Assembly: GCF_014489075.1 (NCBI RefSeq)
Contig: NZ_JACTGR010000001.1
Span: forward strand, 930,001-994,000
Source: Sphingomonas sp. JC676
GTDB taxonomy: Bacteria; Pseudomonadota; Alphaproteobacteria; Sphingomonadales; Sphingomonadaceae
DNA length: 64,000 bases
Direction: 5' to 3'
Part shown: positions 35,002 to 44,061 of the stretch, piece after piece
Layout: each line of letters opens with the position of its first letter
How positions within the stretch are numbered: the stretch's first letter is position 1
Position numbers and translations under genes: made by a program
The notes under the pieces: generated by a model
What the model was told of the DNA's origin: nothing
Database searches by the model: none
Seen by the model: the letters and a program-made list of their open reading frames with translations, nothing else

Positions 35002-36594
35002 CTACTTCCCCAAAGCCCCGATCAGAACCTTCATATTCTCGATATAGGTGCCGGTGGAAATCCCGATCACCGGGTGATCGGTGTTGTACGGCGAGGTGTC
35101 GCTCGCATCGCCGACATGGGTCATGCTGAAATCGCCCGAAGGCGGCGTGGCGGAGCCGTCGCCGATATAGGGGTTGCTCGTCGCCTTGAGCTCGGTCGGC
35201 CACCAGCCTTGGGCGTTGAGCGTCTTCACCAGCGTCGTGGTGTCGCGCTTGCCCTTTTCGGTATTCAGATCCGACGTCGCGAAGTCCTCGACCAGGAAAT
35301 AGCGGGACAGGGCATGCGCCGGGCCGGGCGTCAGCGGTGAATCCTTGGCGATGACGGCGGGATCCGATGCCTTCAGCGTCTCATATTCCTTGCGCAGCGC
35401 CGGCACGTTGATCGCGCGGGTCGATCCATAATGCTGTATCGTCTTCTCGGGATCATAATCGACATAATATTCGCCGTTGACGACGTTCGAGCCGCGGCGA
35501 TGGACGTAGAGCGGGCGGTTCGTGCCGATCTCGATGAAGGTCGGATAGGCGCGGCCGTTCTTGACCTTGTCCGCCGGCAGCTTGACCGATTCGAGCCAGT
35601 CGAGCGCCTCGGGGATGCGCGCCAGGAACTTCTTGTCGCCGGTCAGCCGGTAGAAGCGCATCAGCTGCCGGATGTTGGACGCGGTGGTGTGTGTCACCAG
35701 CGCGGTCGGCTCATAGGTGCGCGCGCCGATCGGCTTGAGATCGAGCGTATATTGCAGCCCCCAGCCGGCTTGGGGCGCGGCCTGCTGCGTGACGATGAAG
35801 ACGTTCATCGCGCGGATGATCGCGTCATACACCTTCTGGTCGCCGCCCAGCGCCTGGTAGCAATAGAGCAGGAACTGGATGTTCTCGCCCGCGACGTCGT
35901 CGTTGAAGGTGATGAGGCTGGTGTAATCCGGCTTGCCATGATGGCTGAATTCGCTCTTCAGCGGAAAGCGCTGCGGCCAGCCGCCGATCGGATACTGGCT
36001 CTCCAGCACGAAGTTCAGCGCCTTTTTGAGCGCCGGTAGATACCGGGGATCGTGCTTCTCGACATAGAGCCGCAGCAGGAACTGCATGCTCTCCGACGTA
36101 CCGGCATCGTCGAAGGTCGCGTTACCCCAGTAATGCTGGAATTCCTCGAGCCGCCAAGCGTTCTTGCCGATCGTCTCGTACCAGCGCTTGGTCGATGCCT
36201 CGCCGCCGAAATCGCCGAAATAATGCCAGCCCCCATTGTCCTGCTGGATCGCGACCAGCGCATCGGCGGCCTTTTCGGCAGCCTGGAGGTAATAGTCGTC
36301 GCCGGTCGCGTGATAGGCGTCGAGGAACAGGTGGCCCATCGTCGCCGTCCCCGGCGGCTGGACCCAGATCATCGTCGGATAGGCTTCCATCTCGCCCCAG
36401 CGGCGCGACATGTCGGGGAGATAGGACCAGACATAGCCGCCATTGTTGGCGACCTTCTCGACCATGAAGCGCGTCGCGCGCTTCATCGTGTCCTCGATCC
36501 TTTTCTTGTCCTGCGCCGCTGCCGGCTGGGCCATCGCCAGCAGCGCAAGCGCCGCGAACAGCCAAGCCAGGGCCCTTTGAAGTGCCGACCGCAT
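35002..36594 (-). CDS. pelA: Pectate lyase, polysaccharide lyase family 10-like
   Basis: The 530-residue exported enzyme has a signal peptide (LAWLFAALALLAMAQPAAAQ). PL10 features are visible: GGWHYFGDFGG, SQYPIGGWPQRFPLKSEF, SLITFNDDVAGENIQFLLY and RTYEPTALVTHTTASNI. PL10 enzymes cleave polygalacturonate by beta-elimination in an alpha/alpha toroid. GGAGG 7 bases before 36594 supports this start over 36666. The histidine-kinase-like gene ends 84 bp upstream on the same strand, so shared transcription is possible. The gene suits a plant-associated or saprophytic life. Confidence 0.85.
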   Translation of the reverse strand: MRSALQRALAWLFAALALLAMAQPAAAQDKKRIEDTMKRATRFMVEKVANNGGYVWSYLPDMSRRWGEMEAYPTMIWVQPPGTATMGHLFLDAYHATGDDYYLQAAEKAADALVAIQQDNGGWHYFGDFGGEASTKRWYETIGKNAWRLEEFQHYWGNATFDDAGTSESMQFLLRLYVEKHDPRYLPALKKALNFVLESQYPIGGWPQRFPLKSEFSHHGKPDYTSLITFNDDVAGENIQFLLYCYQALGGDQKVYDAIIRAMNVFIVTQQAAPQAGWGLQYTLDLKPIGARTYEPTALVTHTTASNIRQLMRFYRLTGDKKFLARIPEALDWLESVKLPADKVKNGRAYPTFIEIGTNRPLYVHRRGSNVVNGEYYVDYDPEKTIQHYGSTRAINVPALRKEYETLKASDPAVIAKDSPLTPGPAHALSRYFLVEDFATSDLNTEKGKRDTTTLVKTLNAQGWWPTELKATSNPYIGDGSATPPSGDFSMTHVGDASDTSPYNTDHPVIGISTGTYIENMKVLIGALGK

Positions 36595-36678
36595 TCCTCG
36601 CCTCCGTCGATTCTCTTTTTGATTGCGTCCGGACTTAGCAAAGCAGCGATGACACCGGTAGCACAAATTGTCGGCCGG

Positions 36679-37686
36679 TCAGGCCATGGGGGGCTTGGCC
36701 GGCAGCACCACAGTCACGCGCAATCCGCCGAGCGGTGAGCCGCTGGTCTCGACTCGTCCATGATGCGCCTCGATGATCGCCCGCGCCGTCGCGAGGCCTA
36801 GCGCCGAGGCAGAGCCCGCATCGCTTGCGGGATCTGCGGTGCGATAGAAGGGATCGAACAGACTCTGCGCCAGGCCGATATCGATGCCGGGCGCGCTGTC
36901 GTCGACGATCAGCCGCCAGGCGTCGCGCGCGCCCCGCAATCCGATCAATATCCTGCCGCCAGGCGGCGTGTAGCGCAGAGCATTCTCGATGAGCGCGTCG
37001 GTCACCTGCTCGATCCGGGGCGCGTCCCATTCGACCAGGATCTCATGGTCCGGAAGCTCGTCGGACAGCAATTCGACGCCCAGCGCCCGCGCGCGGGGCT
37101 GATGGTTTAGCACGGCATTGTGCACCAGCGCCCGCGCATCGATCTCGGCCGGGGTGACCGCGAACCGCCCGAGATCGGCGAGCGCGACTGCGTCTAGGTC
37201 GTCGGCGATGTTGATCAGCCGGCGAGCATCCTCCTCGATCGCGTCGAGCAAAGGCGCCGGCAGCGGCGGCTGGACCGCGCACAGCGCGATGAAATGCTCG
37301 CCGAAATTCTCTGCAGGCTGCTTCAGTTCGTCGGAGATCGACACCAGCCAGGTGCGCCGGGCATTTTCGAGCCGGTTGAAGCGGCTGGCGGCGAACTGGA
37401 GGTTGCGCATCGTCGCCACCGTCTCGGGCGGGCCGATCTCCTCGAAGGTCAGTTCGTCATCGCCTTCGGCCGCCGCACGGCTGAGACGATGCAGTTCCAG
37501 ATGTGGCCGCGTCCAGCGCTTGGCGAGGAGATGGGCGACGAACAGCATTGCGAGGAACAGGCAGGCGGCGATCGCGGCGATGACGATGGGGTTGGTGCCG
37601 ATCGCAGGATAGCGCGAAGCCCCGAAGAGCAGCCCTCCGATTGCCAGCGCGACCACAAAGGCCTGTGCGGCGAGTATCGAGAACAT
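36679..37686 (-). CDS. BaeS-like histidine kinase homologue lacking the phosphoacceptor His
   Basis: The 335-residue inner-membrane protein has two N-terminal helices (VVALAIGGLLFGASRYPAIG, then PIVIAAIAACLFLAMLFVAH) with almost no periplasmic loop, a HAMP-like linker, a dimerisation region and an HATPase domain. The usual SHELRTP box reads ISDELKQP, so the His is Asp119 (GAC codon at 37330-37332). The ATPase boxes ALIENALRYT, DDSAPGI, LFDPFYR and ASALGLATARAI remain. No response regulator adjoins it. It could be a pseudokinase partner or regulator. The start at 37686 is the likely one; longer frames lack a signal. Confidence 0.8.
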   Translation of the reverse strand: MFSILAAQAFVVALAIGGLLFGASRYPAIGTNPIVIAAIAACLFLAMLFVAHLLAKRWTRPHLELHRLSRAAAEGDDELTFEEIGPPETVATMRNLQFAASRFNRLENARRTWLVSISDELKQPAENFGEHFIALCAVQPPLPAPLLDAIEEDARRLINIADDLDAVALADLGRFAVTPAEIDARALVHNAVLNHQPRARALGVELLSDELPDHEILVEWDAPRIEQVTDALIENALRYTPPGGRILIGLRGARDAWRLIVDDSAPGIDIGLAQSLFDPFYRTADPASDAGSASALGLATARAIIEAHHGRVETSGSPLGGLRVTVVLPAKPPMA

Positions 37687-37741
37687 GCGCCTGAACAATT
37701 GCGTGCCCCTAAACGGTTCCAGCCGGGGCAACCTCGCACAA

Positions 37742-37963
37742 TCATTCGGGAATGTCGAAACTCTCGATGATCTTGCTGCCCGCCATGAACACCGCGACCG
37801 GGCAGGCGGCGAAGAGCAGCCAGCCGCCCCAGCCAGGATATTGGCCGAGATAATGAACACCGCGCTCGGCCGCGCCGGTGGCGAGACCGAAGATCACGAG
37901 GAACCCCTCGAACTTCGACTTGATCCTGAAGAGGCTAGCGACACGGGACAGCATGCTAGCCAT
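37742..37963 (-). CDS. Small membrane protein (73 aa)
   Basis: A short protein with a basic N-terminus (MLSRVASLFRIKSKFEG), two hydrophobic segments (FLVIFGLATGAAERGVHYLG and WLLFAACPVAVFMAG) and an acidic end ESFDIPE. Likely an inner-membrane hairpin. It lies 55 bp upstream of the kinase-like gene on the same strand. Several start codons are possible (TTG 37966, ATG 37963, ATG 37954). No family recognised. Confidence 0.6.
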   Translation of the reverse strand: MASMLSRVASLFRIKSKFEGFLVIFGLATGAAERGVHYLGQYPGWGGWLLFAACPVAVFMAGSKIIESFDIPE

Positions 37964-38029
37964 CAAGCAATTCCCGCACCAATGGCGGAATCGCGTCTTT
38001 CCGCGTTAACGGACTTGGTTACCTGTAAG

Positions 38030-39292
38030 TTAATTCGACAGTTCTGGGAGATCGAGTGCTTCGAACAGCGCGCGGCGTGCGCCCTCGATCCGCGCGATCA
38101 GCGCCGGATCGGCAATGGCACCGGCGGGGATCTCCTCGGGCCAATGCGCTTCGACCACCTGGGCAATGCGGTCGAGCCTGGCATAATCCACCAGGAAGCG
38201 CGGATCGATCGTCGCCGGATCGGCGACGACGCGCAGCCTGAGGCATGCCGGGCCGCCGCCATTGGCCATGGATTCGCGGACATCTACCACTTCGAGCTGC
38301 CGGATCGGGCCATTGCCGGCGACATGCTCCTGCAGCCAGTTCCACACGCTGGGCGTGGCGCGGGCCTCGCTCGGCAGGATCAGCGCCATTTCCCCCGATG
38401 GAAGCGTCACCAGTTGAGCGTTGAACAGATAGGAGGCGATGGCGTCGGCCAAGCTTACACGTGCCGCGGGCACCTCGACGATCTCGACTTCGGGCATCGC
38501 GCGGCGTAGCAAGTCGTAGAAGTGCGCCTTGTCCTCGAACGCCTGCTCGTGCGCGAACAGGACATTGCCGTTGGCGACCGCGACCACATCGTTGTGGAAG
38601 GCACCCGCGGCGATCGCCTGCTCGGACTGCTGGACGAACAGCGTTCGTGCCGGATCGAGCCCATGGCGCCGCGCGACGGCTGCGCTTGCGTCGGGATGTT
38701 GCCGGGCAGGGAAGGGCCCGCCGGCGATGCCGTAGACGAAGATCTCGATCCCCGGCGCGTCGTGCGTGGCGGCGAGCCGCATGTGATTGGCGGCGCCCTC
38801 GTCGCCAAAAGGCGGCGGTACCGGTGCGTGCACCGCGAACGCGGCATCGGCGAAGGCGAGGCGGAGCTGCGCCAGCGTCTCGGGCCATTCGTGGCTGCGA
38901 TGCGGCATCGTCGCGAGATTGGCGACGCTCAGGTGGCAGCGCCCATCCAGGGTGTCGGGCGCGGGCGAGACCGTGGCGGCATTGGCCGCCCACATCGACG
39001 AGGCCGAAAGCGCCTGCGCCTGGGTGTGCGGCGGGGCGTGGTCGTAGCCGGTTCCGAGCGCCGCCAGCCATTGCCGGTCGGGCCGGGCATGGGGGAGCAG
39101 CACGCCCTGGGTCAGGCCCAGCGTGAGGTTCGCGCGCATCTTGGCGATCCCCTGCAGCGCCGCGGCGCGGGGATGCGCGGTCTCGCCCCGGTTCTTCGTC
39201 GCGGCAAGGTTACCGGGGCTGAGGCCGGCATAATTATGGCTCGGCCCGATGACGCCGTCGAAATTGATCTCGACCAGCTCAGCGCGCGACAT
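38030..39292 (-). CDS. astB: N-succinylarginine dihydrolase
   Basis: The 420-residue enzyme hydrolyses N2-succinylarginine to succinylornithine, CO2 and ammonia in the arginine succinyltransferase (AST) pathway. Signatures are EINFDGVIGPSHNYAGLSPG, the His region GAFHNDVVAVANGNVLF and the nucleophile Cys in ANGGGPACLRLRV. Its start overlaps astA by 14 bp. astC, astD and astE are not in the window. Confidence 0.95.
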   Translation of the reverse strand: MSRAELVEINFDGVIGPSHNYAGLSPGNLAATKNRGETAHPRAAALQGIAKMRANLTLGLTQGVLLPHARPDRQWLAALGTGYDHAPPHTQAQALSASSMWAANAATVSPAPDTLDGRCHLSVANLATMPHRSHEWPETLAQLRLAFADAAFAVHAPVPPPFGDEGAANHMRLAATHDAPGIEIFVYGIAGGPFPARQHPDASAAVARRHGLDPARTLFVQQSEQAIAAGAFHNDVVAVANGNVLFAHEQAFEDKAHFYDLLRRAMPEVEIVEVPAARVSLADAIASYLFNAQLVTLPSGEMALILPSEARATPSVWNWLQEHVAGNGPIRQLEVVDVRESMANGGGPACLRLRVVADPATIDPRFLVDYARLDRIAQVVEAHWPEEIPAGAIADPALIARIEGARRALFEALDLPELSN

Positions 39293-40292
39293 GCATGACC
39301 TCTTCGCCGATGTTCACGCCCAGCGTTTCCGCCGCGACCGGGTCGATTGCCACGCCGCCTTCCACCGCCTTCACGCGTCCCTGCGTCACCTGGAACTCGG
39401 CAAGATGGCCGATCGCGATGAGCGCAGGCTCGCCACCCGCCTCGATTGCCACGACCTTCACCGTTGCCGCATCGCGCACCGTCCGAACCTGATCGGTGCG
39501 TGCGGTCATCGTCGGGCCGCCATCGAAGATGTCGACATAGTTCTCGAACGCGAAGCCCTCATTCTCGAGCATGCGCATCGCCGCGCGGCCCGAGGGGTGG
39601 GGCAGGCCGATCACCGAGCGGGCGTGCTCGGTCAGCATCGCGGTGTAGATCGGATGCTTGGGCATCAGGTCGGCGATGAACTGGTTGCCGTGCGAGGCAT
39701 TGAATTCGTCGGCCTGCTGGAAATTCATCCCGAAGAAGCGCCCCGCCACGCCGTCCCAGAAGGGCGATCCGCCCGCCTCGTCGATCACCCCGCGCAGTTC
39801 GGCGAGAATGCGGTCGGCGAAGCGCGCGCGGTGGCGGGCGATGAACATGTAGCGGCTGCGCGCGAGCAGCATTCCCAGCCCGCCGGCGCGCTCGCCGGGA
39901 TGAAGGAACAGCCCGCCGACCTCGCTGCACCCCTCCAGATCGTTGACCAGGCTCAATATCTCGGCGCGGAAGGTACGCTCCAGTTCCTGGCTATGCTTGG
40001 TTTCGGTGGCGATGCGATAGCTGTAGAAGGGCCAGTGCTGGCCGACCCGCGTGAAGATCTGGCAGGTGCCCCGCACCTCGCCCGTCTCGGCATTCTCCAG
40101 AATCAGGACATATAGATCGTCATGCGCGCCGCCATCGTCGGGGCGCTCGAATGCCTTGTGGCTGCGGATCAGCTTGTTGCGCAGCGCGTCCTTCTCAGGC
40201 GGCAGATTGGTGAAGCCGCCGCCGGTCAGCTTCGCCATCTCGTAGAGGTGCTGCAGGTCCTCGTCGCGCGCGGCACGGATGCGGAAGCTCAT
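39279..40292 (-). CDS. astA: Arginine N-succinyltransferase
   Basis: The 337-residue enzyme transfers succinyl from succinyl-CoA to arginine, the first step of the AST pathway. It starts MSFRIRAARDEDLQHLYEMA and has LTGGGFTNLPPEKDAL, EVGGLFLHPGERAGGLGMLL and FWDGVAGRFFGMNFQQADEF. Its ATG overlaps the stop of the M20-hydrolase gene (ATGA) and its end overlaps astB, giving a tight three-gene unit. Confidence 0.95.
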   Translation of the reverse strand: MSFRIRAARDEDLQHLYEMAKLTGGGFTNLPPEKDALRNKLIRSHKAFERPDDGGAHDDLYVLILENAETGEVRGTCQIFTRVGQHWPFYSYRIATETKHSQELERTFRAEILSLVNDLEGCSEVGGLFLHPGERAGGLGMLLARSRYMFIARHRARFADRILAELRGVIDEAGGSPFWDGVAGRFFGMNFQQADEFNASHGNQFIADLMPKHPIYTAMLTEHARSVIGLPHPSGRAAMRMLENEGFAFENYVDIFDGGPTMTARTDQVRTVRDAATVKVVAIEAGGEPALIAIGHLAEFQVTQGRVKAVEGGVAIDPVAAETLGVNIGEEVMHVAR

Positions 40293-41500
40293 GGCCGGAA
40301 GCTCCCTTCAGCGATGCGGAGGATGGTGACTACGGAGAGCGCGGCGCGCTCGGGCAGGCTTTCGGGGATCAGGAATTCCTCCGCGGAATGGATTGCACCG
40401 CCCCGCGCGCCCATCGTGTCGACCACGGGGACGCCGCACGCAGCGATATTGTTGCCGTCGCAGACGCCGCCGGTTGCCTTCCAGGCGATCGGGATGCCGA
40501 GATCGGCGCCGGCCTGCTTGACCAGCGCGAACAATTTCTCGGCGCCCGGGTCGAGCGGCTTGGGTGGGCGATTGAAGCTGCCATGGACTTCGACCTGCAC
40601 GTCGTAAGCGGCGGAAACGGCAGCCGATGCTTCGTCCAGCGCGACCTGCGCGCGCGCGATCGAGTCGGCGTCCTTGGGCCGGAAATTGACGCGCAATATG
40701 GCGAGATCGGGGACCACATTATTGGGTCCGCCCCCGTCTATGCGCGCCGGGTTCACCGAAAGGCCCGGCGCCCTGGCGTCGGCCAGCCGCACCGCCAGCG
40801 CGGCGGCCGCCACCAGCGCGTTGCGGCCCTCATCCGGATTGCGCCCGGCATGCGCGCTCTTGCCGCGCACGATCAGCGAGAAATTGCCGGTGCCACCCCG
40901 CGCGCCCGCCAACGTGCCATCGGGTAGTGCCGGTTCATAGGTGAGCGCCGCAATCTTGCCGCGCGCCGATCGCTCGATCAGCCCGCGCGAAGAAAGCGAA
41001 CCGGTCTCCTCGTCCGAATTGATCAGCACCTCATAGCCGAGACCGGCCGCAAGCGGGCTCGCCTCCACGGCCTCCAGCGCCGCGAGCATCAGCGAAAGCC
41101 CGCCCTTCATGTCGGCAGCGCCAGGCGCGTTGAGACTGCCATCATCCTGCCAGCGGCCCTGCTGGAACGGGTGATCCGCGCCGAACACCGTATCCATATG
41201 CCCGGTCAGCAGGATCTGCACCGGAGCCTCCGGCCTTACCTTCAAATGCAGATGTCGGCCGTGCCCGATCGATTCAATGCGCCCATCGCCGGTGACAGTT
41301 TCCACCGGATCCGGGTCCACCAGCGCCAGCTCGCCCGGAAGGGCCGCAAAACCCTCCGCCAGCGCATCCGCCATCTTCCGGAGGCCGGCAAGATTGCGTG
41401 TGCCACTGTTGATCGCGGTCCAGGCCTGGACCCGCGCGAGCATCGGCGCATCGCGCACCTGCTCGACTGCCACCTGCTCGACTACGGAAAGCTTGGTCAT
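40289..41500 (-). CDS. M20 metallopeptidase/deacylase in the ast operon
   Basis: A 403-residue zinc hydrolase of the M20 (glutamate carboxypeptidase/ArgE-like) family. Metal-site motifs are LTGHMDTVFG, GAADMKGGLSLML and INSDEETGSLSSRGLIE, with a dimerisation domain around SAHAGRNPDEGRNALV. As the first gene of the unit with astA and astB, it may release arginine or remove the succinyl group from an AST intermediate, but its substrate cannot be told. No signal peptide, so cytoplasmic. Confidence 0.88.
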   Translation of the reverse strand: MTKLSVVEQVAVEQVRDAPMLARVQAWTAINSGTRNLAGLRKMADALAEGFAALPGELALVDPDPVETVTGDGRIESIGHGRHLHLKVRPEAPVQILLTGHMDTVFGADHPFQQGRWQDDGSLNAPGAADMKGGLSLMLAALEAVEASPLAAGLGYEVLINSDEETGSLSSRGLIERSARGKIAALTYEPALPDGTLAGARGGTGNFSLIVRGKSAHAGRNPDEGRNALVAAAALAVRLADARAPGLSVNPARIDGGGPNNVVPDLAILRVNFRPKDADSIARAQVALDEASAAVSAAYDVQVEVHGSFNRPPKPLDPGAEKLFALVKQAGADLGIPIAWKATGGVCDGNNIAACGVPVVDTMGARGGAIHSAEEFLIPESLPERAALSVVTILRIAEGSFRP

Positions 41501-41572
41501 CCCTGGCTGGTAGCCCGGATGGACCGGGATTGAACACCCCTGGCCCGTTTATCCGGCCATAGCCCCGCAAGC

Positions 41573-42460
41573 TCAGAAGTCGACGACGAGCGCCGCGCGG
41601 CTGGTCGTGTCGGTGGTCTTGCGCCCGATCGGCGGCATGCTTTCGAACTGCACCGAATAGCTGAACTGCGCCGATAGCGGCCCGATCAGCTTGGTGAGCA
41701 GCGCCGATTTGGTCGCAACGGTGCTGTTCGACTGCTCGAGATAGGCGGAAGCGGTCTGCGTCACCGAGATTCCGCGCGACACCTTCCACCCGAAATCGAG
41801 CGATCCGCGCGCGGCGACGTTGCTCTCCGCGGTCTGATCGATGAAGTCGGTCTGACGAAATGCCGGCCCAAGCTCGAGATCGAGCTTCATCGCGGACGAT
41901 TTGATCGCGCTGTAGCCGGCGCCCGCCGACAGCGAGAAGCGACTGTTGAAACCCGAGAAGCGGTCCCGCTCATACTGCGCCGCGCCATACAGATAGGCAC
42001 GATCGTCGAACTTCCAGTTCGGCTCATAGGCGGCGAGGTAACGGTCCTGCGTGGTGACGCCCAGGCTCTCCTGGTAATCGGCCTGGAACCGCAGCTTGTG
42101 CCGCCATTCGATGCCTTCGCGGCGGAGCTGGATCGCGGCGCTCAGGCCGATATTTTCCGTATTGCCGGTGGAGACATAGCCGCCGAGCTCGGCATGGCCT
42201 TTGACCAGATCGAGGAAATCCGCCTCGCGGAGCTTGCGCTGCGCGGTCTGCTGCCGTTCGTTGCGCCAATCGGAGGCGATCCGCATCACCAGGTCGGCGC
42301 TCGCTGGATCGGCGTTCTTGGCATATTTCACGATCACCGCGACATCGGCCTCGCTGCCCGATTCCATCGCCGCATCCAGCATCGACTTGATCGTCGGCGG
42401 GATCGTCGGATCCTCGGCATTGGCGAGGAGCAGCGGCAGGGCGAGAAGCAGGGCGCGCAT
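41573..42460 (-). CDS. DUF481-family outer-membrane protein
   Basis: The 295-residue protein has a signal peptide (MRALLLALPLLLANA) and a C-terminal phenylalanine (RAALVVDF), typical of outer-membrane barrels. The body resembles DUF481 proteins: GHAELGGYVSTGNTENIGLS, FQADYQESLGVTTQDRYLAA and LSAGAGYSAIKSSAMKLDLE. An N-terminal helical region (SEADVAVIVKYAKN) precedes the barrel. AAGGA before 42460 supports this start. Function unknown. Confidence 0.82.
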   Translation of the reverse strand: MRALLLALPLLLANAEDPTIPPTIKSMLDAAMESGSEADVAVIVKYAKNADPASADLVMRIASDWRNERQQTAQRKLREADFLDLVKGHAELGGYVSTGNTENIGLSAAIQLRREGIEWRHKLRFQADYQESLGVTTQDRYLAAYEPNWKFDDRAYLYGAAQYERDRFSGFNSRFSLSAGAGYSAIKSSAMKLDLELGPAFRQTDFIDQTAESNVAARGSLDFGWKVSRGISVTQTASAYLEQSNSTVATKSALLTKLIGPLSAQFSYSVQFESMPPIGRKTTDTTSRAALVVDF

Positions 42461-42538
42461 CGTCAGGTCCTTAGCCACAGGTTTTTGGCGTCAAAAGGGC
42501 AGCGTGTTTCCCTGTTGTAGCAAGCGTAGAGCCCCGGG

Positions 42539-43018
42539 CTATGCCAGCTGCCCGGCAAAGACCCGCAGAACCTCGCGATAGAGTTCACGCTTGAACGGCA
42601 CGATCAGCTCGGGAAGGTCCTTGGGGTCGGCCCAGCGCCACGCGCGGAATTCTGGTTCGGCGGTGGCGATGTCGACGTCGCCATCCTCGGCCAGGAAGCG
42701 GAACAGGAACCAGCGCTGACGCTGGCCGCGCCACTTACCCTTCCAGATCTTGCCCACCAGCTCCTCGGGCAGGTCATAGGTCAGCTCCTCGGGCGCCGCG
42801 GCGACGAGTTCGACATGTTCGCGCACCACGCCGGTTTCCTCCCACAGCTCGCGATAGGCGGCGTCGAGCGGGTCCTCGCCCGGATCGATCCCGCCCTGCG
42901 GCATCTGCCAGGCCTCCAGCGTCGAATCGAGCCGCTGGCCGACGAACACGCGGCCCTCGCGGTTGATCAGCATCACGCCGGCGCAAGGCCGATAGGGTAG
43001 GGAAGCGATGTCAGTCAT
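42539..43018 (-). CDS. rppH: RNA pyrophosphohydrolase (Nudix)
   Basis: A 159-residue Nudix hydrolase that removes pyrophosphate from 5' triphosphate mRNA and so starts decay. The N-terminus LPYRPCAGVMLINREGRVFV and the Nudix box GGIDPGEDPLDAAYRELWEE with TGV, together with WFLFRFLAEDG, match the RppH subgroup. It is divergent from the deacetylase-like gene on plus, 45 bp away. Confidence 0.92.
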   Translation of the reverse strand: MTDIASLPYRPCAGVMLINREGRVFVGQRLDSTLEAWQMPQGGIDPGEDPLDAAYRELWEETGVVREHVELVAAAPEELTYDLPEELVGKIWKGKWRGQRQRWFLFRFLAEDGDVDIATAEPEFRAWRWADPKDLPELIVPFKRELYREVLRVFAGQLA

Positions 43019-43063
43019 GCCGCCCCTCTAGCTGCGCGGGCGCGCGGCGCCTAGCTTGGGGAT

Positions 43064-43978
43064 GTGATTCCCGTCGTCCATCACCCTCATTACGTCGCAC
43101 CCGCGCCGGCGCGCAGCCAGTATCAGTGGAACAAGAACGGCCTGGTCCGCGACCTGCTGCGCGAGCATGGCGGCATATTCGCCTGGCACGAGCCCGAGCC
43201 GATGCCGCGCCGCTGGCTCGAGGCGGTGCACGACCCTGACTATGTCGCCGAGGTGATCGAGGCGCGTGTCCCGCCCGCCAAGGAGCGGCGGATCGGTTTC
43301 CCGGTTACGCCGCAGGTCGCGGCGCGCTCGCAAGTCGTGCCCGGCGGCACCTGGCTCGCGGCGCTGCTGGCGCTGGAGCATGGCTATGCCGCCAACAGCG
43401 CAGGCGGCAGCCACCACGCGCTCGCCGATACCGGCGCGGGCTATTGCGTGTTCAACGATCTCGCCATCGCCGCGGTGCGGCTGGTGGAGGAGGGGACGGT
43501 CGAACGCGTGCTGATCGTCGATTGCGACGTCCACCAGGGCGACGGCACCGCATCGCTCACCGCTGGGCGGAGCGACATCGCGACCTATTCGATCCATGCC
43601 GACAAGAATTTCCCGGTCCGCAAGGCGCGCTCGACGCTCGACGTGCCGCTGGCGGACGGCACCGATGATGCTGGCTATCTCGAAGCACTCTCGACGACGC
43701 TGCCGCCGCTGATCGACCAGTTCGCCCCCGATCTCGTGCTCTACCAGGCCGGCGTCGACCCCTTCGCCGAGGACCGGCTGGGCCGGCTCGCGCTCAGCTA
43801 TGATGGCTTGACCACACGCGATACCTGGATCGCCACCACGTTGCGGGCCCGCGGCATTCCTTTCGCGAGCGCCCTGGGCGGCGGCTACGGCCTCGACGCG
43901 CTTGAAGTTTCGCGCCGCCACGTCGCCTCGATTCTCGCTTTGGGATTGGCGGCGGCAAAGCAGCCTTTGCATGCGTAA
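43064..43978 (+). CDS. Histone-deacetylase-family (acetylpolyamine/AcuC-like) hydrolase
   Basis: The 304-residue zinc hydrolase has NSAGGSHHALADTGAGYCVF with the His pair, IVDCDVHQGDGTASL with the metal-binding Asp/His, LYQAGVDPFAEDRLG and ALGGGYGLD. Bacterial members deacetylate polyamines, small amides or proteins; the substrate cannot be told. GTG is taken as the start because the ATG 2 bases before it is out of frame; GGGG lies just upstream. Confidence 0.88.
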   Translation: MIPVVHHPHYVAPAPARSQYQWNKNGLVRDLLREHGGIFAWHEPEPMPRRWLEAVHDPDYVAEVIEARVPPAKERRIGFPVTPQVAARSQVVPGGTWLAALLALEHGYAANSAGGSHHALADTGAGYCVFNDLAIAAVRLVEEGTVERVLIVDCDVHQGDGTASLTAGRSDIATYSIHADKNFPVRKARSTLDVPLADGTDDAGYLEALSTTLPPLIDQFAPDLVLYQAGVDPFAEDRLGRLALSYDGLTTRDTWIATTLRARGIPFASALGGGYGLDALEVSRRHVASILALGLAAAKQPLHA

Positions 43979-44061
43979 AGGCATTTTCTACTTTGGGTTG
44001 CGTGACTGTGAGGCGTAGAGCGCTCGCAACGATAGACAAACACCGCAGGAAATTACCGGCC

